In this document: piece by piece, positions 9,557-18,634 of the stretch | How positions within the stretch are numbered: the first letter of the stretch is position 1 | Layout: each line of letters starts with the position of its first letter | Assembly: GCF_902459685.1 (NCBI RefSeq) | Contig: NZ_CABPSF010000001.1 | Coordinates: 248,001-312,000 of the forward strand | Length of the DNA stretch: 64,000 bases | Reading direction: 5' to 3' | Origin: Pandoraea iniqua | Lineage (GTDB): Bacteria > Pseudomonadota > Gammaproteobacteria > Burkholderiales > Burkholderiaceae | Translations under genes and position numbers: made by a program | The notes under the pieces: model-generated | The model's input: the letters and a program-made list of their open reading frames with translations, nothing else | The model's database searches: none | What the model was told of the DNA's origin: nothing

Positions 9557-10569
9557 TGAAGATCGGTATCGTGAACGACTCGGTCATCGCCGTAGAAGCG
9601 CTACGCCGCACGCTCGCGCAGCGCCCGGGGCTGGAGGTGGCCTGGGTGGCTTACGACGGCGCGCAGGCGGTGTCGATGTGCGCGCCGGTGCCGCCGGATC
9701 TCGTGCTGATGGATCTGGTGATGCCGGTGATGGACGGCGTGGCGGCCACGCGCGAGATCATGCGCCGCACACCGTGCCCGATTCTGATCGTGACCTCCGA
9801 CGTGGGCCATCACGCAAGTCTGGTGTTCGACGCGATGGGCGCCGGTGCGGTCGACGCGGTCGACACGCCGGTGCTGGGCGGTTCCGATCTGGCGCGTCCG
9901 GCGTCTTCCTTGCTTTCCAAGATCGATGCGGTGGCCGCACAACAGGCCGAGGCCAACGCCGTCGTGCCGGTCGCGCCCGTCGTGCCGCCGATCACGCCAC
10001 GCACCGACGCGCTGATCGCCATCGGCGCATCGGCGGGCGGACCCGCCGCGCTGGCGACGTTACTGGGCCGTTTGCCCGCGAATTTTGCGGCCGGGGTGAT
10101 CGTCGTCCAGCACGTGGACGACGCGTTTGCGCCCGGCATGGCCGCATGGCTCGATCAGCAGACGCCGCTCACTGTCCGGCTGGCGCAAGCAGGCGATCGA
10201 CCCGTGGCGGGGGAAGTGCTGCTCGCGGGCGGCAACCGGCATTTACGACTGGATGCGAGCGGGCGTTGCGCGTATTCGGACGAACCCAAGAGCGCTGTGT
10301 ACCGGCCCTCCATCGATGTATTTCTACAAAGCGTGGCCGAATGCTGGCGCGCCCGTGCGGTGGGCGTGCTGCTCACCGGTATGGGACGCGACGGCGCGGC
10401 CGGGCTGGGTGCCATGCGCACGCGCGGCTTCATCACCATCGCGCAGGATCGCGCGACGAGTGCCGTGTATGGCATGCCCAAGGCGGCAGCGGAGGCTGGC
10501 GCGGCTTCCGAAATCTTGCCGCTCACGACGATCGCGCCGCAATTGATTACGCTGTTTGGCACTGTTTGA
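9556..10569 (+). CDS. wspF: CheB-type protein-glutamate methylesterase WspF
   Basis: A 337-residue response-regulator methylesterase that removes methyl groups from WspA and damps the pathway; loss of WspF in other species locks c-di-GMP high. The receiver has phospho-Asp at residue 53 (LVLMDLVMPVMDG). The esterase domain shows the catalytic triad Ser159 (IGASAGG), His186 (VVQHVDD) and Asp279 (GMGRDGAAG). ATG 9556 is chosen over GTG 9553 because the protein then begins MKIGIVND and GGGGAGG (9542-9548) is well spaced. All catalytic residues are intact, so the system should be adaptable rather than locked on. Confidence 0.93.
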   Translation: MKIGIVNDSVIAVEALRRTLAQRPGLEVAWVAYDGAQAVSMCAPVPPDLVLMDLVMPVMDGVAATREIMRRTPCPILIVTSDVGHHASLVFDAMGAGAVDAVDTPVLGGSDLARPASSLLSKIDAVAAQQAEANAVVPVAPVVPPITPRTDALIAIGASAGGPAALATLLGRLPANFAAGVIVVQHVDDAFAPGMAAWLDQQTPLTVRLAQAGDRPVAGEVLLAGGNRHLRLDASGRCAYSDEPKSAVYRPSIDVFLQSVAECWRARAVGVLLTGMGRDGAAGLGAMRTRGFITIAQDRATSAVYGMPKAAAEAGAASEILPLTTIAPQLITLFGTV

Positions 10570-10582
10570 CAGGACGCACACC

Positions 10583-11629
10583 ATGACGACAACCCCACGC
10601 CAACCCACGCCGCCAGCCGCGCTGCCGACCGGCTCCGAGAGCAGCCTGAACGATTCGTCGGCGATGGTGTTGCTCGTCGACGATCAGGCCATGGTCGGGG
10701 AAGCGATTCGCCGCGCGCTGGCGGGCGAGGCGAACATCGACTTCCACTACTGTTCGAACCCCGACGAAGCGCTTCGCGTGGCCGAACAGACGCGCCCGAC
10801 GGTGATTCTTCAGGATCTGGTGATGCCGGGCACCGACGGCCTGTCGCTCGTGCGGCAGTACCGGTCGAGCCCGCTCACGCGCGATATTCCGATCATCGTG
10901 CTCTCAACCAAAGAAGAGTCGACGATCAAGCGCGAAGCGTTTGCGGCCGGTGCGAACGACTATCTGGTCAAGTTGCCCGACACCATCGAACTGGTCGCGC
11001 GTCTGCGCTATCACTCGCGCTCGTACATGAACCTGCTGCAACGCGACGAGGCCTACCGGGCGCTGCGCGAGAGCCAGCAGCAGTTGCTCGAAACGAATCT
11101 GGAACTGCAACGGCTCACGCATTCCGACGGGCTCACGGGGCTGGCCAATCGCCGCTACTTCGACGAGTACTTCGGCGCGGAATGGCGCCGCGCGCTGCGT
11201 GAACAGCGCGAGCTGGCGTTGTTGATGATCGACGTCGACAACTTCAAGATCTATAACGACACCTATGGCCACATCGCGGGCGACGACGTATTGCGCCGCG
11301 TAGCCCAGACGCTGGCCGATTCGGCGACGCGTCCCGCCGATCTCGCCGCGCGTTTCGGCGGTGAAGAGTTCGTGATGGTGTTGCCGAATACGTCGTCGGC
11401 CGGGGCCGCGATCATCGCGGAGAAGGTGCGCGCGCAGATCGATGCGATGGGCATCCCGCATGTGGGCTCGGCCAATGGCCGTAATGTGACGATCAGTCTC
11501 GGCGGTGCGGCGCTGGTGCCGCGCACGCACATGGCGTCGACTTCGCTCATCGAGTCGGCGGATCTGGCGCTCTATCGCGCCAAGCAACAGGGCAAGAATC
11601 GCGTGGAGATGCAACCGGGCGTCGCGTAA
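10583..11629 (+). CDS. wspR: Response-regulator diguanylate cyclase WspR
   Basis: A 348-residue output enzyme that makes cyclic di-GMP from two GTP. The N-terminal receiver has phospho-Asp at residue 78 (ILQDLVMPGTDG). A helical stalk (about 145-180) joins it to a GGDEF domain with an intact active site GGEEF at 259-263. An RPAD inhibitory I-site lies at 250-253, five residues upstream, so product feedback is expected. ATG 10583 has AGGA eight bases upstream; an earlier in-frame ATG overlaps wspF and lacks such a site. It is the last gene of the wsp operon. Confidence 0.94.
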   Translation: MTTTPRQPTPPAALPTGSESSLNDSSAMVLLVDDQAMVGEAIRRALAGEANIDFHYCSNPDEALRVAEQTRPTVILQDLVMPGTDGLSLVRQYRSSPLTRDIPIIVLSTKEESTIKREAFAAGANDYLVKLPDTIELVARLRYHSRSYMNLLQRDEAYRALRESQQQLLETNLELQRLTHSDGLTGLANRRYFDEYFGAEWRRALREQRELALLMIDVDNFKIYNDTYGHIAGDDVLRRVAQTLADSATRPADLAARFGGEEFVMVLPNTSSAGAAIIAEKVRAQIDAMGIPHVGSANGRNVTISLGGAALVPRTHMASTSLIESADLALYRAKQQGKNRVEMQPGVA

Positions 11630-11696
11630 TGCGCGATGCGTGACGTGTGAAGTGTGAAGCGCGATTCGCTGGCCTGAAACAGCCTGAGGAGGTGGC

Positions 11697-12434
11697 ATGA
11701 CCTTCGAACTGTTCTATTGGCCGGGTCTGCAAGGGCGCGGCGAGTTTGTCCGGCTGGCCTTCGAAGCGACCGGCACGCCGTTCGTGGAAATCGTGCAAGG
11801 CGACGGGCCGGGGCAGGGCATGGACGGCATGTTGCACACGATGGACGACCCCGCCTGCACCGATCCGCCCTTCGCGCCGCCGTTCCTGCGTGTGGACGGC
11901 GAGTTGATCGGCCAGACGGCCAATATCCTCGCGTTTCTGGGGCCGGTACTCGGCCTCGTCGGAGAATCGCCGCGCGCCCGCCGCTTCGTCAATCAGTTGC
12001 AACTCACGCTGGCCGATCTCGTCGCCGAAGTGCACGACGGCCACCATCCGATCTCCAGCAGGCTCTACTACAGCAACCAACGGGCCGAGGCGCGCAAGCG
12101 CACCGCCGAGTTGATCGACTATCGCCTGCCCAAGTTCTTCGATTATTTCGAGCGCGTGCTCGCCAACAATCCGCACGCGGGCGGATGGCTCTCAGAAGGC
12201 GCGATGTCGTACGCCGATCTGTCGCTGTTTCAACTGATTGCCGGGCTGAATTACGCGTTCCCGCGCGCCATGGCGGGTTTTGCGAAGGCTTACCCGCGTT
12301 GTCAGAGCGTGCACGACGGTGTTGCACGTCAGCCTCGCATCGCGGCGTATCTGAAGTCGTCACGCCGCATCCCGTTCAATACGACGGGCATCTTCCGGCA
12401 TTACAAGGAACTGGACCGCGCGTCGCCGTTCTGA
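11697..12434 (+). CDS. Glutathione S-transferase family protein
   Basis: A 245-residue two-domain protein. An N-terminal thioredoxin-like GST domain (FELFYWPGLQGRGEFVRLAF; ELIGQTANILAFLG, whose QT/A segment resembles the gamma-glutamyl-binding 'QS' motif) is followed by an all-helical C-terminal domain. The pattern is closest to the sigma/mu-like class found in proteobacteria. Such enzymes conjugate glutathione or detoxify electrophiles; a specific substrate cannot be named. A strong GAGGAGG ribosome site precedes ATG 11697. It follows wspR by 67 bp with no terminator seen, so it may be co-transcribed, and it converges with the GNAT gene with only 10 bp between. Confidence 0.85.
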   Translation: MTFELFYWPGLQGRGEFVRLAFEATGTPFVEIVQGDGPGQGMDGMLHTMDDPACTDPPFAPPFLRVDGELIGQTANILAFLGPVLGLVGESPRARRFVNQLQLTLADLVAEVHDGHHPISSRLYYSNQRAEARKRTAELIDYRLPKFFDYFERVLANNPHAGGWLSEGAMSYADLSLFQLIAGLNYAFPRAMAGFAKAYPRCQSVHDGVARQPRIAAYLKSSRRIPFNTTGIFRHYKELDRASPF

Positions 12435-12444
12435 CGCGCGCGGC

Positions 12445-13026
12445 TTACTCCGGCAGGGTGGTGTCGCCCGCGTTGAGCGGGCGTTGCATGAGCACCGTGT
12501 CGACCCAGCGGCCGAACTTGAAGCCGACGGATTTGAGCGTGCCCGCGTGCACGAAGCCGCACGACGCGTGCAGGCCGAGTGATGCCGCATTGCCGCTGTC
12601 GCCCACGTTGGCGATCAGTTGCCGCCACGGCCCGCCCTCGCAGCGCGCGATGAGCGCGAGCAGCAGCGTGCGGCCCACGCCTTGTCCGATCGCATCGGGG
12701 GCGAGATACACCGAGTCTTCGAGCGTGAAACGGTAGGCCGAGCGCGGCCGGTAATGCGTGGCATACGCGTAGCCGAGGACTTTGCCATCGCGTTCTGCGA
12801 CCAGATACGGCAGCCCTGCATCGACGACCTTGGCGCACCGCGCGTGCATCTCCGCCTGACCCGGCGGCACTTCCTCGAACGAGGCCGAACCGTTCAGCAC
12901 GTGGTGGGCATAGATGGCCGTGATAGCGGAGAGATCGTCGTCGCGCACGGGACGAACGACGCAAGCGGCAAGCGCCTTCTCAGTGGGAGCAGGCACGGGA
13001 GCGGAGGTCATGGCGAGCAACGGCAT
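12445..13026 (-). CDS. GNAT N-acetyltransferase, phosphinothricin/methionine-sulfoximine acetyltransferase-like
   Basis: A 193-residue GNAT enzyme. The core runs from VVRPVRDDDLSAITAIYAHH to the C-terminus, with the acetyl-CoA loop IGQGVGRTLLLALI (motif A), FEEVPP near residue 52 and LHASCGFVHAGTLKSVGFKF near the end. This layout is that of the PAT/MddA group, which acetylates phosphinothricin-like or sulfone/sulfoximine amino acids. A broad amine-detoxifying role is likely; true herbicide resistance should not be assumed. The N-terminal 15-20 residues are Pro/Ala-rich, and a second ATG at 13011 is an alternative start. Confidence 0.82.
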   Translation of the reverse strand: MPLLAMTSAPVPAPTEKALAACVVRPVRDDDLSAITAIYAHHVLNGSASFEEVPPGQAEMHARCAKVVDAGLPYLVAERDGKVLGYAYATHYRPRSAYRFTLEDSVYLAPDAIGQGVGRTLLLALIARCEGGPWRQLIANVGDSGNAASLGLHASCGFVHAGTLKSVGFKFGRWVDTVLMQRPLNAGDTTLPE

Positions 13027-13178
13027 ACGGACTTTCGGCAGCTAAGGCGCTTACGGTGGGCAGGATAGGCAGGAATGACTGGCACCCCCGCCCGAAACAT
13101 TGCCGCAGTTTGCGCCGCACCGGTCCATAAGAAAAGCTTGTGATGGTTATGACATGCATAAGCATCGCTTTGGGATAA

Positions 13179-14606
13179 TTACGCGTGACCCGTCGGTGCC
13201 GGAGCGCTGTCCGCACCGGCCACACCATCGGAACTGTCCGGGTGCGGTACGGGTTCGGCGTTCATGGCATCGAGCCGCTGCCGCACGAAACCGATGTGTT
13301 CGCGCAGCACGTAGAACTGGTCGGCATACGCGAGCGGAATCTTCAGTCGGTTCACGGCCGCCTCGATCGCATCGAGCCGGTGCCGCAGGCTCTTGTACTC
13401 GGTGTGCGCATCGTCGGCGAGCGCCTCGCGCTCCAGCGCGATGAGCGCGCCATACCAGCGATACAGCCGCGACTTCACACGCCAGCTATACAGCGACGGC
13501 ACCAGCCGGAACGCTGGAATCAGCACCACGATGATCGGCACGAGCAGCACGACGATGCGGTCGGCGAGGCTCGCCACCCAGAACGGCAGATGCCGGTACA
13601 GGAAGCCCTTGCCTGACTTGTAGTAGCGCGCGGCATCGTCGGAGAGCGGAAACTCGTGCACTTGCGAGGACGGGAATTCGTCGGCGCGTTGCAGCAGGTT
13701 GGCCTTGCCATGGACTTCGCGGGCGGCTTCGATCAGCAGATCGGAGAGCGCCGGGTGCAGGCTGTCGCGCGCCACGAGTTCGACGGTCGGGCTGATGACA
13801 TGCACCGGCTGCGCGGGCAGGTTCTTGCCGAGATCGAACACGCCGCGCGGCAGCGTCAATTGATTCAGATAGGTGAAGCGGCGGGTGTAAGCGTCGGCTT
13901 GCGCGAAGTCCATCAGCCGCACACCGGGGGTACGAATCAGCTTGCCCATCGTCGGGCCGGTGGCGGTGTCGCCCGAGAGCATGGCGGCATCGACGCGGCC
14001 ATCGACAAGCGCCTGCGCGGCTTCCTGCCCGTCGTACGAAGTCAGATCGGTCGGTCCGCCCGGCTCGATGCCATTCGCTTTGAGCAAGGCGAGCGCCAGC
14101 GCGCGGGCACCGCTGCCTTCGCGGCCGATGGCGATGCGCTTGCCGGTGAAGTCGGAGAGTTTGGTGACGCGCGGGCCGCGATAGAACACGGAAATCGGGG
14201 CGTAGAACACGCTGCCGAGCGAGACGAGGCCATCGATGTCGAGCTCACCCGATACGCCACCCTGCACGAGCCCCAGATCGACGTTCTGCTTGCTATCCGC
14301 CAGACGCTCCACATTCTGGCGCGACCCTTCGGAAGTGAGTACGTTGAGCGTGATGTCGTTGCGCGCGAGGATCGCTTTGTAGCGCTGCGCGGCGTTCCAG
14401 AATGAGCTGCCTTCCGGTCCGGCGCTGATCGTGATGGTGCGTGGCGGGGCGGGCTGTACGAGCCACACGGCGAGCCAGATGGCCGCGATAGCGACAATCA
14501 CAACGGGGCCGAAGGAGACGGCGAGGTCGCGCCAAGAGATCGCGACAAAGCGCGCACGCAGTCGTTTGTGGGCAGGCCCGGAGGGTTGGTTCTCGTCGGT
14601 CGTCAT
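13179..14606 (-). CDS. TAXI-family solute-binding protein, membrane-anchored, orphan
   Basis: About 475 residues. TAXI proteins are the binding subunits of one TRAP transporter class. A cytoplasmic N-terminus is followed by TM1 (FGPVVIVAIAAIWLAVWLV). The binding domain is recognisable by TITISAGPEGSSFWNAAQRY, QNVDLGLVQGGVSGE and GREGSGARALALALL. A second strongly hydrophobic segment (RIVVLLVPIIVVLIPAF) precedes a charged coiled tail (RLDAIEAAVNRLK). The protein is therefore tethered at both ends, with a cytoplasmic C-terminal domain, unlike a free periplasmic binding protein. No TRAP permease gene is nearby. The start at 14606 (MTTDENQ) is preferred over an upstream ATG at 14648. It may act in signalling rather than transport, which is inference. 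Confidence 0.82.
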   Translation of the reverse strand: MTTDENQPSGPAHKRLRARFVAISWRDLAVSFGPVVIVAIAAIWLAVWLVQPAPPRTITISAGPEGSSFWNAAQRYKAILARNDITLNVLTSEGSRQNVERLADSKQNVDLGLVQGGVSGELDIDGLVSLGSVFYAPISVFYRGPRVTKLSDFTGKRIAIGREGSGARALALALLKANGIEPGGPTDLTSYDGQEAAQALVDGRVDAAMLSGDTATGPTMGKLIRTPGVRLMDFAQADAYTRRFTYLNQLTLPRGVFDLGKNLPAQPVHVISPTVELVARDSLHPALSDLLIEAAREVHGKANLLQRADEFPSSQVHEFPLSDDAARYYKSGKGFLYRHLPFWVASLADRIVVLLVPIIVVLIPAFRLVPSLYSWRVKSRLYRWYGALIALEREALADDAHTEYKSLRHRLDAIEAAVNRLKIPLAYADQFYVLREHIGFVRQRLDAMNAEPVPHPDSSDGVAGADSAPAPTGHA

Positions 14607-14678
14607 CGGCAGGCAGGAATATCCAACACCCGGCCGATGATACGCCATCTGCGGTGAGTGTCCCGTGTCATTACCCGA

Positions 14679-15599
14679 TCAGCGCTGGGCCAGACTCTGC
14701 GCGAGTTGCTTCCAGAGGTGATCGGCTGCGGGAGAAAGCCGCCGGCCGACACGCGTCATCATCTGACTCGAGAAGCCGGTCGCGATCGGATGGTCGATGG
14801 GGACGGCGACGAGTTCGCCCAGCTCGATGCCGCGCCGCGCGGTAATCGCCGACATGAAGGCCACGCCGAGTCCGGCGGCCGCCAGCGTCTGCGCAGTGTT
14901 GAACAGGTCGACCCGATACGCCGGAATGACGTTGAGCCGCACGGTCTCGAGCACGGAGTGCACGAAGTGCTGCACGCCGTAAGCTTCCGTCATGAAGATC
15001 AGCCGTTCGTTGGCCAGCTCCATGGGCGGCACGCTCGTCATGGCGGCAAAGCGATGCGACGGCGCGACCACCGCGCAAAGCGGTTTTGCGGCGAACGGGT
15101 GAATACGCATGGCGGGGTCGTCTGCCGAGCGCACGCACAGGCCGATGTCGACCACGTCGTCGCGCACGAGCGAGAGCACCACGGGTGTGGGGCCGGAGCG
15201 TATCTCGACGAGGATGTCCGGATACGTCATCGAGAAGCGCTGCAAGGCGCGCGCGATCAGGTTGCCGATGAAGCCTTCGCCCACGCCGATGGCGACCCGT
15301 CCGCGCTTCAGATGCCGGTATTCCTCCAACCGCGCCGAGAGGTCGCGCTGACGGCGTTGCCCGTCGCGGTAGTAGTCGATCAGCACCTGACCGATCTCGG
15401 TCACGCTCACGTTGCGCCCGCGCCGCTCGATGAGGGGGAAGCGCAACCGTCGCTCCAGCGCGGCGATCTGGCGGCTGACGACCGACGGGTTCACGCCGAG
15501 CGATTCGGCGGCCATGCGCACGCCGCCCGTGCTCGCAATCTCGGTGAGGTACTTGAGCGGACGCTCACCGATCTCGTCCATCCATGCGTCGTTCGTCAT
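14679..15599 (-). CDS. LysR-family transcriptional regulator
   Basis: About 306 residues. The N-terminal winged helix (YLTEIASTGGVRMAAESLGVNPSVVSRQIAALERRL) is followed by a periplasmic-binding-like effector domain (GRVAIGVGEGFIGNLIARAL ... GLGVAFMSAI). It is divergent from the amidohydrolase/MHS permease operon across 274 bp containing LysR-type dyads, the usual arrangement for a LysR activator of its neighbour. ATG 15599 is chosen by comparison with family length; a GTG at 15662 would add 21 residues, and neither has a strong ribosome site. The effector is probably the substrate or product of the amidohydrolase. Confidence 0.88.
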   Translation of the reverse strand: MTNDAWMDEIGERPLKYLTEIASTGGVRMAAESLGVNPSVVSRQIAALERRLRFPLIERRGRNVSVTEIGQVLIDYYRDGQRRQRDLSARLEEYRHLKRGRVAIGVGEGFIGNLIARALQRFSMTYPDILVEIRSGPTPVVLSLVRDDVVDIGLCVRSADDPAMRIHPFAAKPLCAVVAPSHRFAAMTSVPPMELANERLIFMTEAYGVQHFVHSVLETVRLNVIPAYRVDLFNTAQTLAAAGLGVAFMSAITARRGIELGELVAVPIDHPIATGFSSQMMTRVGRRLSPAADHLWKQLAQSLAQR

Positions 15600-15696
15600 C
15601 TCTGCTTCACTGTCCCGTTCGAGCGATTTCGTTCCCAAGGCGGCTTCTGTAGCGCTTACCACCCCAGATGCTGCATAAATGAACGAAATTTGCCAT

Positions 15697-15782
15697 AAAT
15701 CATTGATTTTTGATGGTTTTTCGGATTGCTACAGCAACAAACCTGCGGACGTCATGCCGTCAATTGTTGCTTTGAGAGCAAC
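15697..15782. promoter_or_regulatory. Candidate LysR binding region with T-N11-A dyads
   Basis: Two perfect inverted repeats lie in this AT-rich divergent region: AAATCA-T-TGATTT (15697-15709) and GTTGCT-TTGAG-AGCAAC (15766-15782). The second contains a T-N11-A core (T15768 to A15780), the classical LysR recognition layout. It lies 92-108 bp upstream of the amidohydrolase ATG. Binding by the adjacent LysR protein is inferred. Confidence 0.5.
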
Positions 15783-15873
15783 ATTTTGGACGGGTTTGCG
15801 TCATGGGTGGGAATTTTCGTCGGTGCAATACTCCGCTACTTCGCGGTATTCAAAAATAGAGAGGAGCCCCCCG

Positions 15874-17070
15874 ATGAGTGAGATTCGCTTCTGTGAGGTG
15901 AGCGATCTGGCCGACGCGCGTGAGCAGCTGGCCGACATTCGCCACCACATCCACCAACATCCCGAACTGTCCTACGAGGAAGTCGACACGGCACGTTACG
16001 TGGCGGAGAAGCTCGAGGGTTGGGGATATCAGGTCACGCGCAACGTGGGTGGCCACGGTGTGGTGGCCTCGCTCACCGCGGGCACCAGCGGTCGCACCGT
16101 GGGCGTGCGCGCCGACATGGATGCGCTGCCGATTCACGAGCAGACCGGCCTCGCCTACGCCAGCGTGCACGACGGCAAGATGCACGCGTGCGGCCACGAC
16201 GGCCACACGACGGTGCTGCTGGGCGCTGCACAACAACTCGCCAAGACGCGTAATTTCGACGGCACCGTGAATCTGATTTTCCAACCGGCGGAAGAAGCCG
16301 GTTCGAACAGCGGCGCCGAGCAGATGATTGCCGACGGCCTTTTCGAGCGCTTCCCGTGTCAGGCGATTTTCGGTCTGCACAACCACCCGGGCGTGGCCAC
16401 GGGCACGTTCGGTTTTCGCGCCGGCCCGCTGATGGCCGCCTGCGACACCGTGAAGGTGAAGATTCATGGTCGTGGCGGTCACGCCGCGCGTCCGCATCTG
16501 GCCGTTGACCCGGTGATGATCGGCAGCAGCCTCGTGATGGCGCTGCAAACGGTGGTGGCTCGCAACATCGATCCGACCGAAGCCGCGGTGGTCACGGTCG
16601 GCACGTTCCACGCCGGTTTTGCACCGAACGTGATTCCGGAGTCGGCCACCATGGAAATGAGCGTGCGCTCGTTCTCGGCTGCGGTGCGCGCCAAGCTCGA
16701 AGAACGCATCCGTGCGCTGGTCACGACGCATGTCGAAGGCTATGGCGGCACGGCAGAGATCGAGTACATCCGCGGGTATCCGGTACTCGTGAACAGCGAA
16801 GCCGAAACGGAATTCGCCCGCAGCGTGGCCGAAGAACTGGTGGGCAACGAGCACATCATTTCGCCGTTCCCGCCGATCGCCGGCAGCGAAGATTTCGCGT
16901 ACTACCTGCAAAAAGTGCCGGGCTGCTTCATCCGCCTCGGTAACGGCGTGGGCGAAGGCCGCCCGATGCTGCACAACGCCAAATACGATTTCAACGACGA
17001 CAATCTGACCATCGGGGCCGCCTTCTGGACGCGTCTGGTGGAACGTTTCCTTGCGAAGGACCGAGCATGA
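15874..17070 (+). CDS. M20 (M20D) amidohydrolase, hippurate hydrolase/aminoacylase-like
   Basis: A 398-residue metal-dependent amidohydrolase that cleaves an N-acyl or amide bond of an amino acid derivative in the cytoplasm. M20D landmarks are present: IHQHPELSYEE, GVRADMDALPIHE, MHACGHDGHTTVLLGAA, FQPAEEAGSNSGAEQMI, FGLHNHPGVATG, GRGGHAARPHLAVDP and SEDFAYYL. The open frame extends to 15679, but ATG 15874 has AGGAG at 15862-15866 and matches the normal N-terminus. It overlaps the permease gene by ATGA, so hydrolase and transporter are made together, probably under the divergent LysR regulator. The exact substrate is unknown. Confidence 0.9.
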   Translation: MSEIRFCEVSDLADAREQLADIRHHIHQHPELSYEEVDTARYVAEKLEGWGYQVTRNVGGHGVVASLTAGTSGRTVGVRADMDALPIHEQTGLAYASVHDGKMHACGHDGHTTVLLGAAQQLAKTRNFDGTVNLIFQPAEEAGSNSGAEQMIADGLFERFPCQAIFGLHNHPGVATGTFGFRAGPLMAACDTVKVKIHGRGGHAARPHLAVDPVMIGSSLVMALQTVVARNIDPTEAAVVTVGTFHAGFAPNVIPESATMEMSVRSFSAAVRAKLEERIRALVTTHVEGYGGTAEIEYIRGYPVLVNSEAETEFARSVAEELVGNEHIISPFPPIAGSEDFAYYLQKVPGCFIRLGNGVGEGRPMLHNAKYDFNDDNLTIGAAFWTRLVERFLAKDRA

Positions 17071-18377
17071 GCACTGCAACGCAATCGTTTCCGGCGAGCG
17101 ACACCAGCGCCTCGCCGATGACCCCGGCGCAACAGCGCAAGGTGGTCTTTGCCGCCGTCATCGGCAATCTGCTGGAGTTTTTCGACTTCACGGTCTACAG
17201 CTACTTCGCGCTGACCATCGGCAAGCAGTTCTTCCCGTCGGACGATCCGATCACGTCGTCGCTGCTGGCGTTCGCCGTGTTTGCCGTGGGTTTCGTGATG
17301 CGCCCGCTCGGCGGCATCGTGCTCGGCCGCTACGCCGATCGCGCCGGCCGCAAGCCTGCACTTACGCTCACCATCGGCCTGATGGCCATCGGTTCCGCCG
17401 CCATCGGTCTGGCACCGACGTACGCGCAAATCGGTATCGCGGCGCCGTTGCTGATCGTCGGCGCACGCCTGTTGCAAGGCTTCGCACAGGGCGGTGAGTT
17501 CGGTGCCGCCACGGCCACGCTGCTGGAAGTGGGCGGTGCCAAGAGCCGTGGTTTCCGTGCGAGCTGGCAGCTGGCGAGTCAGGGTGCCGCCGCGTTGCTC
17601 GGCTCGGGCCTTGCCGCGAGTCTGGGCTTCCTGCTCTCCGACGACACGATGCACAACTGGGGCTGGCGTATTCCGTTCCTGCTGGGCACGTTGATCGCAC
17701 CGGTTGGTATCTATCTGCGCCGCCATATTCAGGAAGAGCCGCCCAAGGCGAAGGTCGTCGCCGGGCGCAACGATCCGAAGCGCGCCGTGTACGTGCGTAA
17801 CTGGTTCCTCACGATCTTCTCGATCATGGGCATGTCGGTGTCGACGTACGTGATGATGTATTACATGCCGACGTACTGCATTCAGTACCTCGGGCTGCCG
17901 CCGAAGATGTCGATGCTCGCGGGCGTTGCCGCCAGCACGATCTCGCTGGTGATGTGCCCGATCTACGGCGCATGGTCGGACAAGATGGGCCGCCGCAAGC
18001 CGCTCACCATCATCGGCCGTGTGTTGCTGATCGTGCTGCTCTACCCGGCGTTCTGGGTCATGACGCACTTCCCGTCGCTGCCGGTGGTGCTGGCGGCGCT
18101 GGTGGTGCTGATGTTCTGCTACACGATGGGTTCGGCACCGGCGTACGCGTTGATGCCGGAGAACTTCCCGAAGCATCTGCGTGCGGGCTACATGTCGAGC
18201 GCTTACGCGATTGCCGTGTCGCTGTTCGGCGGTACTGCGCAGTTGGTGGCCGGCTGGCTGATTCGCGTCACCGGCAACAAGATGGCCCCGGCGTGGTACA
18301 TGATCGCCTGCGTGCTGATCTCGCTCATCGCCGTGTCGATGTTTGAAGAAACCGGCAACAAGGTGCTCGACGAGTAA
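17067..18377 (+). CDS. MFS transporter, metabolite:H+ symporter (MHS) family
   Basis: A 436-residue inner-membrane permease with about 12 hydrophobic segments. MHS features are the N-terminal VIGNLLEFFDFTVYSYFAL, the loop 2-3 motif GRYADRAGRKPALTL, and YLRRHIQEEPP after TM6. MHS members import organic acids and related metabolites with protons. Translational coupling to the M20D hydrolase suggests import of that enzyme's substrate. A rho-independent terminator follows 40 bp downstream. Confidence 0.9.
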   Translation: MSTATQSFPASDTSASPMTPAQQRKVVFAAVIGNLLEFFDFTVYSYFALTIGKQFFPSDDPITSSLLAFAVFAVGFVMRPLGGIVLGRYADRAGRKPALTLTIGLMAIGSAAIGLAPTYAQIGIAAPLLIVGARLLQGFAQGGEFGAATATLLEVGGAKSRGFRASWQLASQGAAALLGSGLAASLGFLLSDDTMHNWGWRIPFLLGTLIAPVGIYLRRHIQEEPPKAKVVAGRNDPKRAVYVRNWFLTIFSIMGMSVSTYVMMYYMPTYCIQYLGLPPKMSMLAGVAASTISLVMCPIYGAWSDKMGRRKPLTIIGRVLLIVLLYPAFWVMTHFPSLPVVLAALVVLMFCYTMGSAPAYALMPENFPKHLRAGYMSSAYAIAVSLFGGTAQLVAGWLIRVTGNKMAPAWYMIACVLISLIAVSMFEETGNKVLDE

Positions 18378-18417
18378 TCGTCCGGCGCTTGCGGTATCTG
18401 AGGTATCGCTTCACGGA

Positions 18418-18449
18418 GGCGGCGACGGGAGACTGTCGTCGCCTTTTTT
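18418..18449 (+). terminator. Rho-independent terminator of the amidohydrolase/MHS operon
   Basis: A nine-base-pair stem GGCGGCGAC/GTCGTCGCC (one G-T wobble) with an eight-base loop is followed at once by TTTTTT (18444-18449). Confidence 0.85.
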
Positions 18450-18634
18450 GTTTTTGACGGGAGGCGACGCGAGCCGCGTCATGACACGGCGGTGCCGGGC
18501 ATTGGGAATGCGCACCGCGCGTTCGATCGGGGACAACCCGGTGGCAGTCTTCGATAGTGGGCGGGCGCGTGGCGGAGGACGATCCGGGCACGGAGCGCCG
18601 AGGGGTTCGGCGCGCCATTTCAGGAGCGCTCGCT

